Positions 1-9,524 of a DNA stretch of 64,000 nucleotides are shown one piece after another (position 1 is the stretch's first letter; each line of letters opens with the position of its first letter). The position numbers and the translations under genes are program-made. Source of the DNA: Stenotrophomonas africana (GTDB lineage: Bacteria; Pseudomonadota; Gammaproteobacteria; Xanthomonadales; Xanthomonadaceae); the NCBI RefSeq assembly GCF_013004645.1, contig NZ_JABEME010000011.1, positions 81,848-145,847 on the forward strand, read 5' to 3'. Under the pieces are notes generated by a model, which saw only the letters and a program-made list of their open reading frames with translations, searched no databases and was not told where the DNA came from.

Positions 1-1273
1 GGGCGTGCTGGTGCATCCGTCCACCTCGAACGAGGAAGGCGCGCTGCTGGCCCGCCTGGCCAAGGGCCTGGGCTCGAGCAACATCGACCACCGCATCAAC
101 AACCGCGATTTCTCCGACGCCGCAACCGCCGAAGTATTCGGCCTGCCGCTGGCCGAGATCGAAGGCGCCGACCGCATCGTGGTTCTGGGCAGCAACATCC
201 GCCACGAACTGCCGCTGCTGCACGCCCGCCTGCGCAAGGCGCAGACCACCAACGGCGCGAAGATCCACGTCGTCAACCCGGTGGACTTCGACTTCGCCTT
301 CAGCATCGCCGGCAAGCAGATCGTCGCGCCGTCGAAGTTCGTCGACGCGCTGGCCAACGCCGAGCTGCGTTCGGCCGTGCAGGGCGGCAACAACACCGTG
401 CTGATCGTTGGTGGCATCGCCGAAAACCACCCGCAGGCTGCCGCGATCCGCGCCGCCGCGCGTGAGTTCGCTGCCGCCACCGGTGCCAAGCTGTGCCGCA
501 TCCCGCAGGGCGCCAACGCCGTGGGCCTGGCCCGCGCCGGCGTGCTGCCGGCCGGCAAGGACGTCGCCGCAATGCTGGCGCAGCCGCGCCAGGCCTACGT
601 GGTGTACGGCCTGGAGCCGGGCCTGGACTTCGCCGACGCGCCCGCCGCGCGCAAGGCGCTGGTCGGCGCCAAGGTGGTGGCCTTCAGCCAGTTCGCCTGC
701 GTCTCCACCCGTGATGTTGCCGACGTGATCCTGCCGATCGGTGCGCTGCCGGAAATCGATGCCACCCTGACCAACCTCGATGGTCGCGAGCAGTCGGCCC
801 GTGCCGGCGGCAAGCTGCCGGGCGAGGCCCGTGAAGGCTGGCGCGTGCTGCGCGCCCTGGGCGGCGACATGGCGCTGGCCGGTTTCGACTTCACCGACCT
901 GGCCGGCCTGCGTGCCAGCCTGGCCCCGGTGTCGGTCACCGTTGCCGCTTCGGCGCAGCCGGTGGTTGCCGGCGAAGGCCTGGAAGTGGCTTCGACCGCT
1001 GCGATCTACCGCACCGACGCGGTGGTCCGTCGTGCGCCGGCGCTGCAGTCGCATCCGCTCAACAACGCCCCGCGCATCGTGCTGAACGCTGAAGATGCCG
1101 CTCGCCTGCAGCTGCAGGAAGGGCAGATGGCCAAGGTCGGCACTGATGCCGGCAAGGCCACCCTGCCGGTGGTGATCGACGCCCGCGTCGCTGCGGGCTC
1201 GGTCTGGATTGAATCGGGCCACGGCGCGACCGCGCCGCTGGGTGCCGCTCGCGTAACGGTGGTGGCTGCATGA
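1..1273 (+). CDS. nuoG: NADH-quinone oxidoreductase subunit G, C-terminal part (5' end outside window)
   Basis: This is the last 422 or so codons of the large peripheral-arm subunit of complex I, which carries Fe-S clusters and passes electrons from NADH towards quinone. The reading frame is open from the window edge, so the start and the N-terminal ferredoxin-like part are missing. What is visible corresponds to the molybdopterin-oxidoreductase-like domain, including the typical stretch [21 protein letters not shown] and a C-terminal beta-barrel-like segment rich in hydrophobic pairs. Identity rests on this plus the position directly before nuoH. The stop overlaps the nuoH start (ATGA at 1270-1273), indicating translational coupling within the nuo operon. 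Confidence 0.93.
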   Translation, partial: GVLVHPSTSNEEGALLARLAKGLGSSNIDHRINNRDFSDAATAEVFGLPLAEIEGADRIVVLGSNIRHELPLLHARLRKAQTTNGAKIHVVNPVDFDFAFSIAGKQIVAPSKFVDALANAELRSAVQGGNNTVLIVGGIAENHPQAAAIRAAAREFAAATGAKLCRIPQGANAVGLARAGVLPAGKDVAAMLAQPRQAYVVYGLEPGLDFADAPAARKALVGAKVVAFSQFACVSTRDVADVILPIGALPEIDATLTNLDGREQSARAGGKLPGEAREGWRVLRALGGDMALAGFDFTDLAGLRASLAPVSVTVAASAQPVVAGEGLEVASTAAIYRTDAVVRRAPALQSHPLNNAPRIVLNAEDAARLQLQEGQMAKVGTDAGKATLPVVIDARVAAGSVWIESGHGATAPLGAARVTVVAA

Positions 1274-2364
1274 ACGAATTGCTGTTGAACGCGGTCGACC
1301 CGCTGCACCAGTGGCTGCTTGGCCTCGGTGACATCGGCGCGCTGATCTGGATCATCCTGAAGATCCTGGTGATCACCGTTCCGGTGATCATCTCGGTGGC
1401 CTTCTATGTGGTCTGGGAACGCAAGCTGATCGGCTGGATGCACGTCCGCCACGGCCCGATGTACGTGGGCATGGGCATCTTCCAGGCCTTTGCCGACGTC
1501 TTCAAACTGCTGTTCAAGGAAGTGGTCCAGCCGAGCAGCGCCAACAAGGCGATCTACCTGCTGGCGCCGCTGATCACCCTGGCGCCGGCCTTCGCGGCCT
1601 GGTCGGTGGTCCCCTTCGATTCGCAGATTGTGCTGTCCAATGCCAACGCTGGCCTGCTGTACCTGCTGGCGATGACCTCGCTGGGCATCTACGGCATCAT
1701 CCTGGCCGGTTGGGCGTCGAACTCGAAGTACGCGTTCCTGGGTGCCATGCGCGCTTCGGCGCAGATGATCAGCTACGAAATCGCGATGGGCTTCGCCCTG
1801 GTGGGCGTGATGATCGCGTCGGGCAGCCTGAACCTGAGCAACATCGTGATGGCGCAGGCCGGCAATTCCGGTTTCTTCGACTGGTTCCTGCTGCCGCTGT
1901 TCCCGCTGTTCGTCATCTACTGGGTGTCGGGCGTGGCTGAAACCAACCGCGCGCCGTTCGACGTGGTGGAAGGCGAATCGGAAATCGTCGCCGGCCACAT
2001 GGTCGAGTACTCCGGCGGTGCGTTCGCGCTGTTCTTCTTGGCCGAATACGCGAACATGATCCTGATCAGCTTCCTGATCTCGATCTTCTTCCTCGGCGGC
2101 TGGCTGAGCCCGGTCCAGGGCTGGGTCAACTTCGGCGACGTCTCGCCGCTGGTCGATTGGATCTGGAAGGGCGGTGCACCGTGGCTGTTCGTCAAGGTGT
2201 TCTTCTTCGCCAGTGCCTACATCTGGTTCCGTGCCAGCTTCCCGCGCTTCCGCTATGACCAGATCATGCGCCTGGGCTGGAAGGTCTTCATTCCGCTGGC
2301 CATTCTGTGGATCGCGGTTACCGCCGTCATGGTGTTCTTCGGCGTGATTCAAAAGGGCGTCTAA
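1270..2364 (+). CDS. nuoH: NADH-quinone oxidoreductase subunit H
   Basis: This 364-residue integral membrane subunit of complex I forms the connection between the quinone site and the proton-pumping arm. Repeated hydrophobic helices span the protein. Family signatures are visible: [15 protein letters not shown] near residues 49-63 and the acidic loop [16 protein letters not shown] near residues 221-236, which lies close to the quinone chamber in known structures. Length is normal for NuoH. It begins inside the nuoG stop codon and is followed without a gap by nuoI. Confidence 0.97.
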   Translation: MNELLLNAVDPLHQWLLGLGDIGALIWIILKILVITVPVIISVAFYVVWERKLIGWMHVRHGPMYVGMGIFQAFADVFKLLFKEVVQPSSANKAIYLLAPLITLAPAFAAWSVVPFDSQIVLSNANAGLLYLLAMTSLGIYGIILAGWASNSKYAFLGAMRASAQMISYEIAMGFALVGVMIASGSLNLSNIVMAQAGNSGFFDWFLLPLFPLFVIYWVSGVAETNRAPFDVVEGESEIVAGHMVEYSGGAFALFFLAEYANMILISFLISIFFLGGWLSPVQGWVNFGDVSPLVDWIWKGGAPWLFVKVFFFASAYIWFRASFPRFRYDQIMRLGWKVFIPLAILWIAVTAVMVFFGVIQKGV

Positions 2365-2856
2365 GTGATGAACAGGATTACCCATTACTTCAAGAGCCTG
2401 CTGCTGCTCGAACTGCTGGGCGGCCTTTGGCTGACGCTGAAATACAGCTTCAAGCCCAAGTACACGATGATGTACCCGATGGAGAAGTTCCCGCAGTCGC
2501 CGCGCTTCCGTGGCCTGCACGCCCTGCGCCGGTACCCCAACGGTGAAGAGCGCTGCATCGCCTGCAAGCTGTGCGAAGCGGTGTGCCCTGCATTGGCCAT
2601 CACCATCGACTCGGCCAAGCGCGAAGACGGCACCCGCCGTACCACGCGCTATGACATCGACCTGTTCAAGTGCATCTTCTGCGGCTTCTGTGAAGAAAGC
2701 TGCCCGGTGGACTCGATCGTCGAAACCCACATCCTCGAGTACCACTTCGAGAATCGTGGCGAAAACATCGTTACCAAGCCGCAGCTGCTGGCCCTGGGCG
2801 ACCGTCTCGAGTCCGAGATCGCCGAGCGTCGCGCCGCCGATGCCGCTTACCGCTGA
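2365..2856 (+). CDS. nuoI: NADH-quinone oxidoreductase subunit I
   Basis: This ferredoxin-like subunit binds the two [4Fe-4S] clusters (N6a/N6b) that relay electrons to cluster N2. Two CxxCxxCxxxCP motifs are seen, at residues 64-75 ([12 protein letters not shown]) and 103-114 ([12 protein letters not shown]). The 163-residue length fits the bacterial family. The start is either GTG at 2365, directly after the nuoH stop, or the adjacent ATG at 2368; ATG is the more likely initiator. It sits between nuoH and nuoJ in canonical nuo order. Confidence 0.97.
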   Translation: MMNRITHYFKSLLLLELLGGLWLTLKYSFKPKYTMMYPMEKFPQSPRFRGLHALRRYPNGEERCIACKLCEAVCPALAITIDSAKREDGTRRTTRYDIDLFKCIFCGFCEESCPVDSIVETHILEYHFENRGENIVTKPQLLALGDRLESEIAERRAADAAYR

Positions 2857-2865
2857 GGTCGAGAG

Positions 2866-3522
2866 ATGGATTGGGTAAATATCGCTTTCTGGGTGTTCGC
2901 CATCGCGGCAACGGTTTCGGCCGGTGCGGTGATCAGCGTGCGCAACCCGGTTCACGCCGTGCTCTGCCTGGTGCTGACCTTCTTCTCCATCGCCTGCGTC
3001 TGGCTGCTGGTCGGCGCCGAGTTCCTCGGTGTGGCACTGGTGCTGGTGTATGTGGGCGCGGTGATGGTGCTGTTCCTGTTCGTGGTGATGATGCTGGACA
3101 TCGACCCCACCAAGATGCGTGAGGGTTGGGTGCGCTACCTGCCGGTCGGCCTGATCGTTGCGGTGGCCATGCTGGTGCAGATGCTGATCCTGATCGGCGT
3201 GAAGGGCAGGGCGGTTACCCCGTTCCCGGCCGACAACGCCGCCGCGCTCGCCGCCGACAGCTCCAACGTCACCTGGCTGGCCCGCACGCTGTTCACCGAA
3301 TACCTGCTGCCGTTCGAGTTCGCTGCGGTCATCCTGACCGTGGCCGTGGTTGCCGCCGTGATGCTGACCCTGCGTCGCCGCACCGGCGTGAAGAGCCAGA
3401 ACCCGGGCGAGCAGACCATGGTCAAGGCCGGCCAGCGTCTGCGCATGGTCAAGATGGGCGCCGAGGCACCGGTCGTGCACAGCAACAGCAAGCCGGCCGC
3501 CGGCGAGGAGACCCAGCCGTGA
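2866..3522 (+). CDS. nuoJ: NADH-quinone oxidoreductase subunit J
   Basis: Membrane subunit of complex I with about five hydrophobic helices in the first 165 residues, including the conserved stretch [20 protein letters not shown], which contains a pi-bulge helix in homologs. A hydrophilic, basic C-terminal tail of about 50 residues follows, as in other proteobacterial NuoJ proteins. The stop codon (3520-3522) overlaps the GTG start of nuoK, so the two are probably translationally coupled. Confidence 0.95.
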   Translation: MDWVNIAFWVFAIAATVSAGAVISVRNPVHAVLCLVLTFFSIACVWLLVGAEFLGVALVLVYVGAVMVLFLFVVMMLDIDPTKMREGWVRYLPVGLIVAVAMLVQMLILIGVKGRAVTPFPADNAAALAADSSNVTWLARTLFTEYLLPFEFAAVILTVAVVAAVMLTLRRRTGVKSQNPGEQTMVKAGQRLRMVKMGAEAPVVHSNSKPAAGEETQP

Positions 3523-3824
3523 TTACCCTTGGCCACATGCTTGCGCTGGGCGCGGTGCTGTTCGCCATCAGCCTGGCCGGCATCTTCCTCAACCGGAAGA
3601 ACGTCATCGTCCTGCTGATGTCGATCGAGCTGATGCTGCTGTCGGTGAACGTCAATTTCGTCGCGTTCTCGCGTCAGCTGGGCGATCCGTCCGGCCAGCT
3701 GTTCGTGTTCTTCATCCTGACCGTCGCCGCCGCGGAAGCCGCCATCGGCCTGGCGATCCTGGTGACCCTGTTCCGTACCCGCCGCACGATCAATGTCGGC
3801 GAAGTCGATTCGTTGAAGGGCTGA
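3519..3824 (+). CDS. nuoK: NADH-quinone oxidoreductase subunit K
   Basis: Small three-helix proton-channel subunit of complex I, 101 residues. The GTG start at 3519 was chosen because it gives the classical N-terminus ([15 protein letters not shown]) and overlaps the nuoJ stop; the open frame extends further upstream but only as an antiphase shadow of nuoJ. Conserved intramembrane glutamates are visible in IELMLLSVN and AAAEAAIGL. The stop is followed 7 bp later by nuoL. Confidence 0.96.
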   Translation: MITLGHMLALGAVLFAISLAGIFLNRKNVIVLLMSIELMLLSVNVNFVAFSRQLGDPSGQLFVFFILTVAAAEAAIGLAILVTLFRTRRTINVGEVDSLKG

Positions 3825-3831
3825 TCCACAG

Positions 3832-5991
3832 ATGGAAATCACTCTCTCCAAGAGTCTGTTGATCGCAGTGGTGCTTGCACCGCTGTTCGGCAGCATCATC
3901 GCCGGCCTGTTCGGTCGCCAGGTCAAGCGCTTCGGCGCGCAGACCATCACCATCCTCGGCGTTGCGGTTGCCTGCGGCCTGTCGATGTACACGCTCTACC
4001 AGCTGCTCTGGGGCGGCGCGCAGCCGTTCAACCAGAACATCTACACGTTCTTCGAAGTCGGCCAGTACTCGGCCCACGTCGGCTTCATGGTCGACAAGCT
4101 GACCGCGATGATGATGGTGGTGGTGACCTTCGTGTCGCTGCTGGTCCACATCTACACGATCGGCTACATGCAGGACGATCCGGGCTACCAGCGGTTCTTC
4201 AGCTACATCTCGCTGTTCACCTTCTCGATGCTCACCCTGGTGATGAGCAACAACTTCCTGCAGCTGTTCTTCGGCTGGGAAGCGGTGGGCCTGGTGTCGT
4301 ACCTGCTGATCGGCTTCTGGTTCAAGCGCCCGACCGCGATCTTCGCCAACATGAAGGCGTTCCTGGTCAACCGCGTCGGTGACTTCGGCTTCCTGCTGGG
4401 TATCGCCGGCGTGTTGTGGGTGTTCGGCACCCTGGACTACTCGCAGGTGTTCTCGCAGGCCGGCATGCTGGCGGACCCGCGTGCCCAGCTGCAGATCTGG
4501 GACGGCACGATCCTGGGCATGCAGCTGCTGAACGAGCCGGTGATCTGGTCGATCGCCACGGTCATCTGCATCTGCCTGTTCATCGGTGCCATGGGCAAGT
4601 CGGCCCAGGTTCCGCTGCACGTGTGGCTGCCGGATTCGATGGAAGGCCCGACCCCGATCTCGGCGCTGATCCACGCCGCGACGATGGTGACCGCCGGCAT
4701 CTTCATGGTCACCCGCATGTCGCCGCTGTTCGAGCTGTCGCAGACCGCGCTGAACTTCATCCTGTTCATCGGTGCCACCACCGCGTTCTTCACCGGCCTG
4801 ATCGGCATCGTGCAGAACGACATCAAGCGCGTCGTTGCGTACTCCACGCTGTCGCAGCTGGGCTACATGACCGTGGCGCTGGGTGTGTCGGCCTATTCGG
4901 CGGCCGTGTTCCACCTGATGACCCACGCCTTCTTCAAGGCGCTGCTGTTCCTGGGTGCCGGTTCGGTCATCATCGCGATGCACCACGAGCAGGACATGCG
5001 CAAGATGGGCGGCCTGCGCAAGTACATGCCGATCACCTTCGTCACCATGTGGATCGGTACGCTGGCACTGGTCGGTACGCCGTTCTTCTCCGGCTTCTAC
5101 TCGAAGGACACCATCATCGAGGCCGCCGAGATCCACGCGCACATGCAGAACAGCTGGGTGGCCACCTATGGCTACTGGGCCGTGCTGGGTGGCGTGCTGG
5201 TGACCAGCTTCTACAGCTTCCGCCTGCTGTTCCTGACCTTCCACGGCAAGGAGCGCTTCCGCGACGCGCATGATGATCACGGCCATGGCCATGACGATCA
5301 CCACGCCGCTGACGCCCACCACGGCGATGCCCATGACGACCACGGCCATGGCCACGGTCCGCATGAGCCGCATGAAACCCCGTGGGTGGTGACCCTGCCG
5401 CTGATCCTGCTGGCCATCCCTTCGATCGCCATCGGTTTCTTCAGCATTGGTCCGATGCTGCACGGCACCGACTGGGCTGGCCACCACGCCCACGCGGCGA
5501 TCAAGGGCCAGGTCAACACGTTCTTTACCGGCATCGTCGACTTCTACGATCCGGCCAAGAACACCGTTGCCTTCCTGGGCGAAGAGTTCCACGGGCCGGT
5601 GGCGTTCGCGCTGCACGGCATGATGCTGCCGCCGTTCTGGCTGACCCTGGCGGGCTTCCTGCTGGCTGCGCTGTTCTACCTGTGGAAGCCGGACCTGTCG
5701 GGCAAGGCGCGCAAGACCTTCGCCCCGCTGGTGTCGGTGCTGGAAAACAAGTACGGCTTCGACAAGCTGTGGATCGATGGCTTTGCCGGTGGCAGCGTCA
5801 AGCTGGGCAAGGTCGCACGCTGGATCGACAGCAACATCGTCGACGGCGTGGTCAATCTTTCGGCACGTGTTGTGGACGTCGCAGCCGGCGTGCTGCGTCG
5901 TACCCAATCCGGTTTCCTCTATCACTACGCCTTCGCGATGATCATCGGCCTGATTGCCCTTCTGGGCGTGCTGATGCATTACCTGCGTTGA
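3832..5991 (+). CDS. nuoL: NADH-quinone oxidoreductase subunit L, with a histidine-rich insertion
   Basis: Distal antiporter-like proton pump of complex I, 719 residues with many membrane helices, which also contributes the long lateral helix along the membrane arm. Family motifs include LFFGWEAVGLVSYLLIGFW and the TM helix with KSAQVPLHVWLPDSMEGPTP. Unusually, residues about 480-515 (5269-5376) form a hydrophilic loop made almost entirely of His, Asp, Gly and Ala, absent from textbook NuoL such as that of E. coli. It lies between predicted helices and could bind metal, but no function is shown. It is followed by nuoM after 23 bp. Confidence 0.96.
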   Translation: MEITLSKSLLIAVVLAPLFGSIIAGLFGRQVKRFGAQTITILGVAVACGLSMYTLYQLLWGGAQPFNQNIYTFFEVGQYSAHVGFMVDKLTAMMMVVVTFVSLLVHIYTIGYMQDDPGYQRFFSYISLFTFSMLTLVMSNNFLQLFFGWEAVGLVSYLLIGFWFKRPTAIFANMKAFLVNRVGDFGFLLGIAGVLWVFGTLDYSQVFSQAGMLADPRAQLQIWDGTILGMQLLNEPVIWSIATVICICLFIGAMGKSAQVPLHVWLPDSMEGPTPISALIHAATMVTAGIFMVTRMSPLFELSQTALNFILFIGATTAFFTGLIGIVQNDIKRVVAYSTLSQLGYMTVALGVSAYSAAVFHLMTHAFFKALLFLGAGSVIIAMHHEQDMRKMGGLRKYMPITFVTMWIGTLALVGTPFFSGFYSKDTIIEAAEIHAHMQNSWVATYGYWAVLGGVLVTSFYSFRLLFLTFHGKERFRDAHDDHGHGHDDHHAADAHHGDAHDDHGHGHGPHEPHETPWVVTLPLILLAIPSIAIGFFSIGPMLHGTDWAGHHAHAAIKGQVNTFFTGIVDFYDPAKNTVAFLGEEFHGPVAFALHGMMLPPFWLTLAGFLLAALFYLWKPDLSGKARKTFAPLVSVLENKYGFDKLWIDGFAGGSVKLGKVARWIDSNIVDGVVNLSARVVDVAAGVLRRTQSGFLYHYAFAMIIGLIALLGVLMHYLR

Positions 5992-6014
5992 TGACCTGTA
6001 CGGAATAAGAAGAC

Positions 6015-7523
6015 GTGTCGAACTGGCCTCTACTCAGTGTCCTCATCTGGCTGCCGATCATCGGTGGCGCCCTGATCCTTGCGATCCGTGATGCGCAGAC
6101 CGCCCGCTGGGCGTCCCTGGGCGTAGCGGTGCTGACGTTCGTGGCGAGCCTCTCGCTGCTGAGCGGCTACAACGCGGGCATCGACGGTCTGCAGTTCGTC
6201 GAGACCCATGCCTGGATCCCGGCGTACAAGATCGGCTACAACCTGGGCGTGGACGGCATCGCCGTGGCGCTGATCCTGCTGACCACCCTGGTCAGCGTGC
6301 TTGCCCTGATCGGCGCCTGGAGCGCCATCGACAAGCGCGTCAACCAGTACGTGGCCGCCTTCCTGATCCTGGAAGGCGTCACGGTCGGTATCTTCTCGGC
6401 CACGGACGCGATGCTGTTCTACGTGTTCTTCGAGGCGATGCTGATCCCGATGTTCCTGATCATCGGTGTCTGGGGTGGCCCGCGCCGCATCTACGCCGCG
6501 CTGAAGTTCTTCCTGTACACCTTCCTCGGCTCGGTGCTGATGCTGGTGGCACTGATCTACCTGTACATGAAGGGCGGCAGCTTCCAGCTGGCTGACCTGT
6601 ACGCGCTGCCGCTGTCGGCCAAGGAGCAGACCTGGATCTTCTTCGCGTTCCTGATCGCCTTCGCGGTCAAGGTGCCGATGTTCCCGGTCCACACCTGGCT
6701 GCCGGACGCCCACGTGGAAGCGCCGACCGCCGGTTCGGTGATCCTGGCCGCCATCGCCCTGAAGATCGGTGGCTACGGCTTCCTGCGCTTCAATCTGCCG
6801 ATCGTCCCGGACGCGTCGCAGGAATGGGCCTGGCTGGTGATCGCGCTGTCGCTGATCGCCGTGATCTACGTCGGCCTGGTCGCCCTGGTGCAGGACGACA
6901 TGAAGAAGCTGATCGCCTATTCGTCGATCGCACACATGGGTTTCGTCACCCTCGGCACCTTCATCGCGCTGTGGCTGGTGCGTGAAGCCGGCAACGCCGA
7001 TGCCGCCCGCCTGGGCTTGCAGGGCGCCATGGTGCAGATGATCTCGCACGGCTTCGTGTCCGGCGCGATGTTCTCCAGCGTCGGCGTGCTGTACGACCGC
7101 ATGCACAGCCGCCGCATCGCCGATTACGGCGGCGTGGTCAACGTGATGCCCTGGTTTGCGACCTTCGCCATGCTGTTCTTCATGGCCAATGCCGGCCTGC
7201 CGGGCACCAGCGGTTTCGTCGGCGAGTTCATGGTCATCCTCGCGGCCTTCCAGCGTAATCCGTGGATCGCCTTGGGCGCGGCCACCACCCTGATCATCGG
7301 CGCCGCCTACACCCTGTGGCTGTACAAGCGCATCTTCTTCGGCGAAGTGGCCAACAGCCACGTTGCCGAACTGAAGGACATCAACGGTCGCGAATGGCTG
7401 GTGCTGGGCGTGTTTGCCGCCGGCGTGCTGGCCCTGGGCATCTACCCCAAGCCGCTGACCGACCTGATGGAGCCCTCGATCGCGAAGCTGGCGATGCAGA
7501 TCGCATCCAGCAAGCTGCTGTAA
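6015..7523 (+). CDS. nuoM: NADH-quinone oxidoreductase subunit M
   Basis: Antiporter-like proton-pumping membrane subunit of complex I, 502 residues. Signatures include FFEAMLIPMFLIIGVWGG, containing the conserved glutamate, and the lysine helix KVPMFPVHTWLPDAHVEAPT. GTG at 6015 is the likely start: it follows a purine-rich GGAATAAGAAG and yields a hydrophobic first helix (SNWPLLSVLIWLPIIGG). It lies in canonical order between nuoL and nuoN. Confidence 0.96.
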   Translation: MSNWPLLSVLIWLPIIGGALILAIRDAQTARWASLGVAVLTFVASLSLLSGYNAGIDGLQFVETHAWIPAYKIGYNLGVDGIAVALILLTTLVSVLALIGAWSAIDKRVNQYVAAFLILEGVTVGIFSATDAMLFYVFFEAMLIPMFLIIGVWGGPRRIYAALKFFLYTFLGSVLMLVALIYLYMKGGSFQLADLYALPLSAKEQTWIFFAFLIAFAVKVPMFPVHTWLPDAHVEAPTAGSVILAAIALKIGGYGFLRFNLPIVPDASQEWAWLVIALSLIAVIYVGLVALVQDDMKKLIAYSSIAHMGFVTLGTFIALWLVREAGNADAARLGLQGAMVQMISHGFVSGAMFSSVGVLYDRMHSRRIADYGGVVNVMPWFATFAMLFFMANAGLPGTSGFVGEFMVILAAFQRNPWIALGAATTLIIGAAYTLWLYKRIFFGEVANSHVAELKDINGREWLVLGVFAAGVLALGIYPKPLTDLMEPSIAKLAMQIASSKLL

Positions 7524-7535
7524 TTCCAGGATTTG

Positions 7536-8999
7536 ATGATGACCACCTCGCCGCTGCTGCCATTGACCGCCGCTGACCTGCCACCACTCGCTCCCGAGCT
7601 GGTGCTGATCGGCAGCGCCTTCGCCCTGATGATCCTCGACCTGTTCGTCAGCAACCGGAACAAGATCGTCACCCACCTGTTCTCGCTCGCTGCGCTGGCC
7701 GTGGTGCTGTTCATGCTGGCCACCGGCGTGGGCGGGCAGGGGGAGGTCTTCCATGGCATGTTCGTGCGCGATACCGCCGCGGACGTGATGAAGACCGGGA
7801 TCGTGCTGCTCAGCGGCCTGACCCTGGTCTACGGCTGGCGTTACCTGCGTGACCGCAACCTGTTCCAGGGCGAGATCCCGGTGCTGATCCTGTTCGGCAC
7901 CGCCGGCATGATGATCCTGGTCTCGGCCGGCAGCCTGCTGATGGTCTACCTGGGCCTGGAACTGCTGGCGCTGTGCTCCTACGCGCTGGTTGCCAGCAAC
8001 CGTGAGAACGGCCTGGCCTCGGAAGCGGCGATGAAGTACATCGTGCTGGGTTCGCTGGCCTCGGGCCTGCTGCTGTACGGCATGTCGCTGATCTACGGCG
8101 CCACCGGCAGCCTGCACCTGGACGTCATCCGTGAGGCCATCCCGCACTCGGAAGAGCGCGTGCTGCTGATCACCGGTGCGGTGTTCATGATCGCCGGCGT
8201 CGCCTTCAAGCTGGGTGCCGCGCCGTTCCACATGTGGCTGCCGGACGTGTACCAGGGTGCTCCGGCACCGATCGCTCTGTTCATCAGCTCGGCGCCGAAG
8301 CTGGCCGCGTTCGGCATGGCCTACCGCCTGCTGGAAATGGGCGTGGGTCCGCTGTCGACCGAACTGCAGCTGCTGATTGCCGGCCTGGCCGCGGTCTCGC
8401 TGGTCATCGGCAACCTGATGGCCATCGCGCAGAGCAACCTCAAGCGCATGCTGGCGTTCTCCACCGTCTCGCACATCGGCTTCCTGCTGATGGGTATCGC
8501 CGGTGGCGGTTCGCAGGGCTATGCCGCCGCGCTGTTCTACGCGCTGGCCTACGCCATCATGTCCACCGCCGCCTTCGGTGCGATCATCGCGCTGTCGCGT
8601 GCCGGTTTCGAAGCCGAGAACATCGAAGACTTCAAGGGCCTGAATGCCCGCAACCCGTGGATGGCCGGCCTGGTGCTGTGCATCATGGCGTCGCTGGCCG
8701 GCATCCCGCCGTTCCTGGGCTTCTGGACCAAGCTGGCGGTGCTGGGCGCGGCCGTCAACGGCGGCCTGCTGTGGCTGGCCATTCTCGGCGTGCTGTGTGC
8801 TGTGGTCGGCTGCTTCTACTACCTGCGCGTCATCAAGGTCATGTACTTCGATGAGCCGGTGGGCGAGGCCATGCCGCGCAGCAACGACCGCGTGCTGGGC
8901 CTGGTGCTCGGCGTGAACGCGCTGGCGCTGCTGGCGCTGGGCCTGGCCTGGAACCCGATCATGGTCTGGTGCCAGCAGGCATTTGCGCATCTTGCATAA
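7536..8999 (+). CDS. nuoN: NADH-quinone oxidoreductase subunit N
   Basis: Third antiporter-like pump of complex I and last gene of the nuo operon, about 487 residues. Visible family features are the helix MVYLGLELLALCSYALVASNR and FKLGAAPFHMWLPDVYQGAP with its conserved lysine. The frame opens with TTG-ATG-ATG at 7533-7541; an AGG at 7528-7530 suits the ATG at 7536 or 7539. The gene ends just before the sigma70 promoter of the initiator-tRNA locus. Confidence 0.95.
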   Translation: MMTTSPLLPLTAADLPPLAPELVLIGSAFALMILDLFVSNRNKIVTHLFSLAALAVVLFMLATGVGGQGEVFHGMFVRDTAADVMKTGIVLLSGLTLVYGWRYLRDRNLFQGEIPVLILFGTAGMMILVSAGSLLMVYLGLELLALCSYALVASNRENGLASEAAMKYIVLGSLASGLLLYGMSLIYGATGSLHLDVIREAIPHSEERVLLITGAVFMIAGVAFKLGAAPFHMWLPDVYQGAPAPIALFISSAPKLAAFGMAYRLLEMGVGPLSTELQLLIAGLAAVSLVIGNLMAIAQSNLKRMLAFSTVSHIGFLLMGIAGGGSQGYAAALFYALAYAIMSTAAFGAIIALSRAGFEAENIEDFKGLNARNPWMAGLVLCIMASLAGIPPFLGFWTKLAVLGAAVNGGLLWLAILGVLCAVVGCFYYLRVIKVMYFDEPVGEAMPRSNDRVLGLVLGVNALALLALGLAWNPIMVWCQQAFAHLA

Positions 9000-9002
9000 A
9001 AG

Positions 9003-9031
9003 TTGACACAAAGCTGCGCGATTCGTGTAAT
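9003..9031 (+). promoter_or_regulatory. sigma70-type promoter of the first initiator tRNA
   Basis: A perfect -35 box TTGACA (9003-9008) is separated by 17 bp from TGTAAT (9026-9031), five of six matches to the -10 consensus. It lies about 95 bp before the first tRNA-fMet and immediately after nuoN, so it probably starts the stable-RNA transcript. This is a sequence match only. Confidence 0.75.
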
Positions 9032-9126
9032 ATGCGCAGCCTGAGTTGTCACTGCAGCGGTTCAGCCAGAACATCGTTGCGGTAGCCCTCCTCGAAAGAG
9101 CAGGGCAGCAGTTCAAATACTTCCGG

Positions 9127-9203
9127 TGCGGGGTGGAGCAGTCTGGCAGCTCGTCGGGCTCATAACCCGAAGGTCGCAGGTTCAAATCCTGCCCCCGCTA
9201 CCA
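9127..9203 (+). tRNA. initiator tRNA-fMet (CAT), copy 1
   Basis: A 77-nt cloverleaf with encoded CCA end. The anticodon loop CTCATAA gives CAU. Two initiator hallmarks are visible: three consecutive G:C pairs at the base of the anticodon stem (GGG/CCC) and an unpaired 1:72 position (T opposite T, where E. coli has C:A). It is identical to the second copy at 9288. The locus corresponds to the metY-type position upstream of rimP-nusA-infB. Confidence 0.97.
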
Positions 9204-9247
9204 ACACATCGAATCGGCGCCAACCAGTTCGATGAATGAGGAAAAGC

Positions 9248-9276
9248 TTGCAGGTTTTGAAGTTATGCCTCATAAT
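9248..9276 (+). promoter_or_regulatory. sigma70-type promoter of the second initiator tRNA
   Basis: TTGCAG (9248-9253), 17-bp spacer, CATAAT (9271-9276), in the 84-bp gap between the two tRNA-fMet genes. Predicted start is a few bases before the second tRNA. The independent promoter suggests the second copy can be transcribed alone. Sequence match only. Confidence 0.6.
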
Positions 9277-9287
9277 TCCGCTTCTGA

Positions 9288-9364
9288 TGCGGGGTGGAGC
9301 AGTCTGGCAGCTCGTCGGGCTCATAACCCGAAGGTCGCAGGTTCAAATCCTGCCCCCGCTACCA
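9288..9364 (+). tRNA. initiator tRNA-fMet (CAT), copy 2
   Basis: Second 77-nt initiator tRNA, base-for-base identical to the copy at 9127-9203, including the unpaired 1:72 position, the GGG/CCC anticodon stem and encoded CCA. It is followed 11 bp later by a strong intrinsic terminator. Confidence 0.97.
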
Positions 9365-9375
9365 AGTAAAGAGAT

Positions 9376-9410
9376 CGCCTTCGAAGTCCTGCTTCGAGGG
9401 CGTTTTTCTT
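9376..9410 (+). terminator. intrinsic terminator after tRNA-fMet copy 2
   Basis: Stem CGCCTTCGAAG (9376-9386), loop TCCTG, arm CTTCGAGGGCG (9392-9402) with one T:G pair, followed by TTTTTCTTT. It should end the tRNA transcript and separate it from the rimP operon. Confidence 0.85.
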
Positions 9411-9428
9411 TGGATTGGTTCCGTTCTG

Positions 9429-9452
9429 GTAGAGGCGAGCCATGCTCGACTG
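9429..9452. repeat. SMAG-type GTAG palindrome
   Basis: GTAGAGGCGAGCCATGCTCGACTG: a short imperfect palindrome starting with the GTAG tetranucleotide that marks the dispersed extragenic palindromes of S. maltophilia. It lies between the tRNA terminator and the rimP promoter. Confidence 0.6.
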
Positions 9453-9489
9453 CCGGTGTGGAAAAGGGGCCTGACCGCGGTCCCGCACC

Positions 9490-9518
9490 TTGCACCAGCG
9501 CGGTGCAGTCGCTATCAT
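9490..9518 (+). promoter_or_regulatory. candidate sigma70 promoter of the rimP-nusA-infB operon
   Basis: TTGCAC (9490-9495), 17-bp spacer, TATCAT (9513-9518). The -35 overlaps a small palindrome TGCACC-agcgc-GGTGCA (9491-9507). Transcription would start near 9525, at the 5' edge of the structured leader. Confidence 0.65.
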
Positions 9519-9524
9519 CAGCGG

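Noticed and set aside
1006..3480. Long leftward open frame (824 codons) opposite nuoG-nuoJ
   Set aside because: Its sequence is His/Gln/Asp/Arg-rich without domains and lies exactly antisense to real nuo genes; third-position GC bias keeps stops out of this frame.
6030..9185. Leftward open frame of 1051 codons opposite nuoM-nuoN and the tRNA
   Set aside because: Same antisense artefact; runs into a tRNA gene and lacks any plausible protein pattern. Similar frames at 3790-5979, 16456-19059, 26340-28961 and 29780-32416 were rejected for the same reason.
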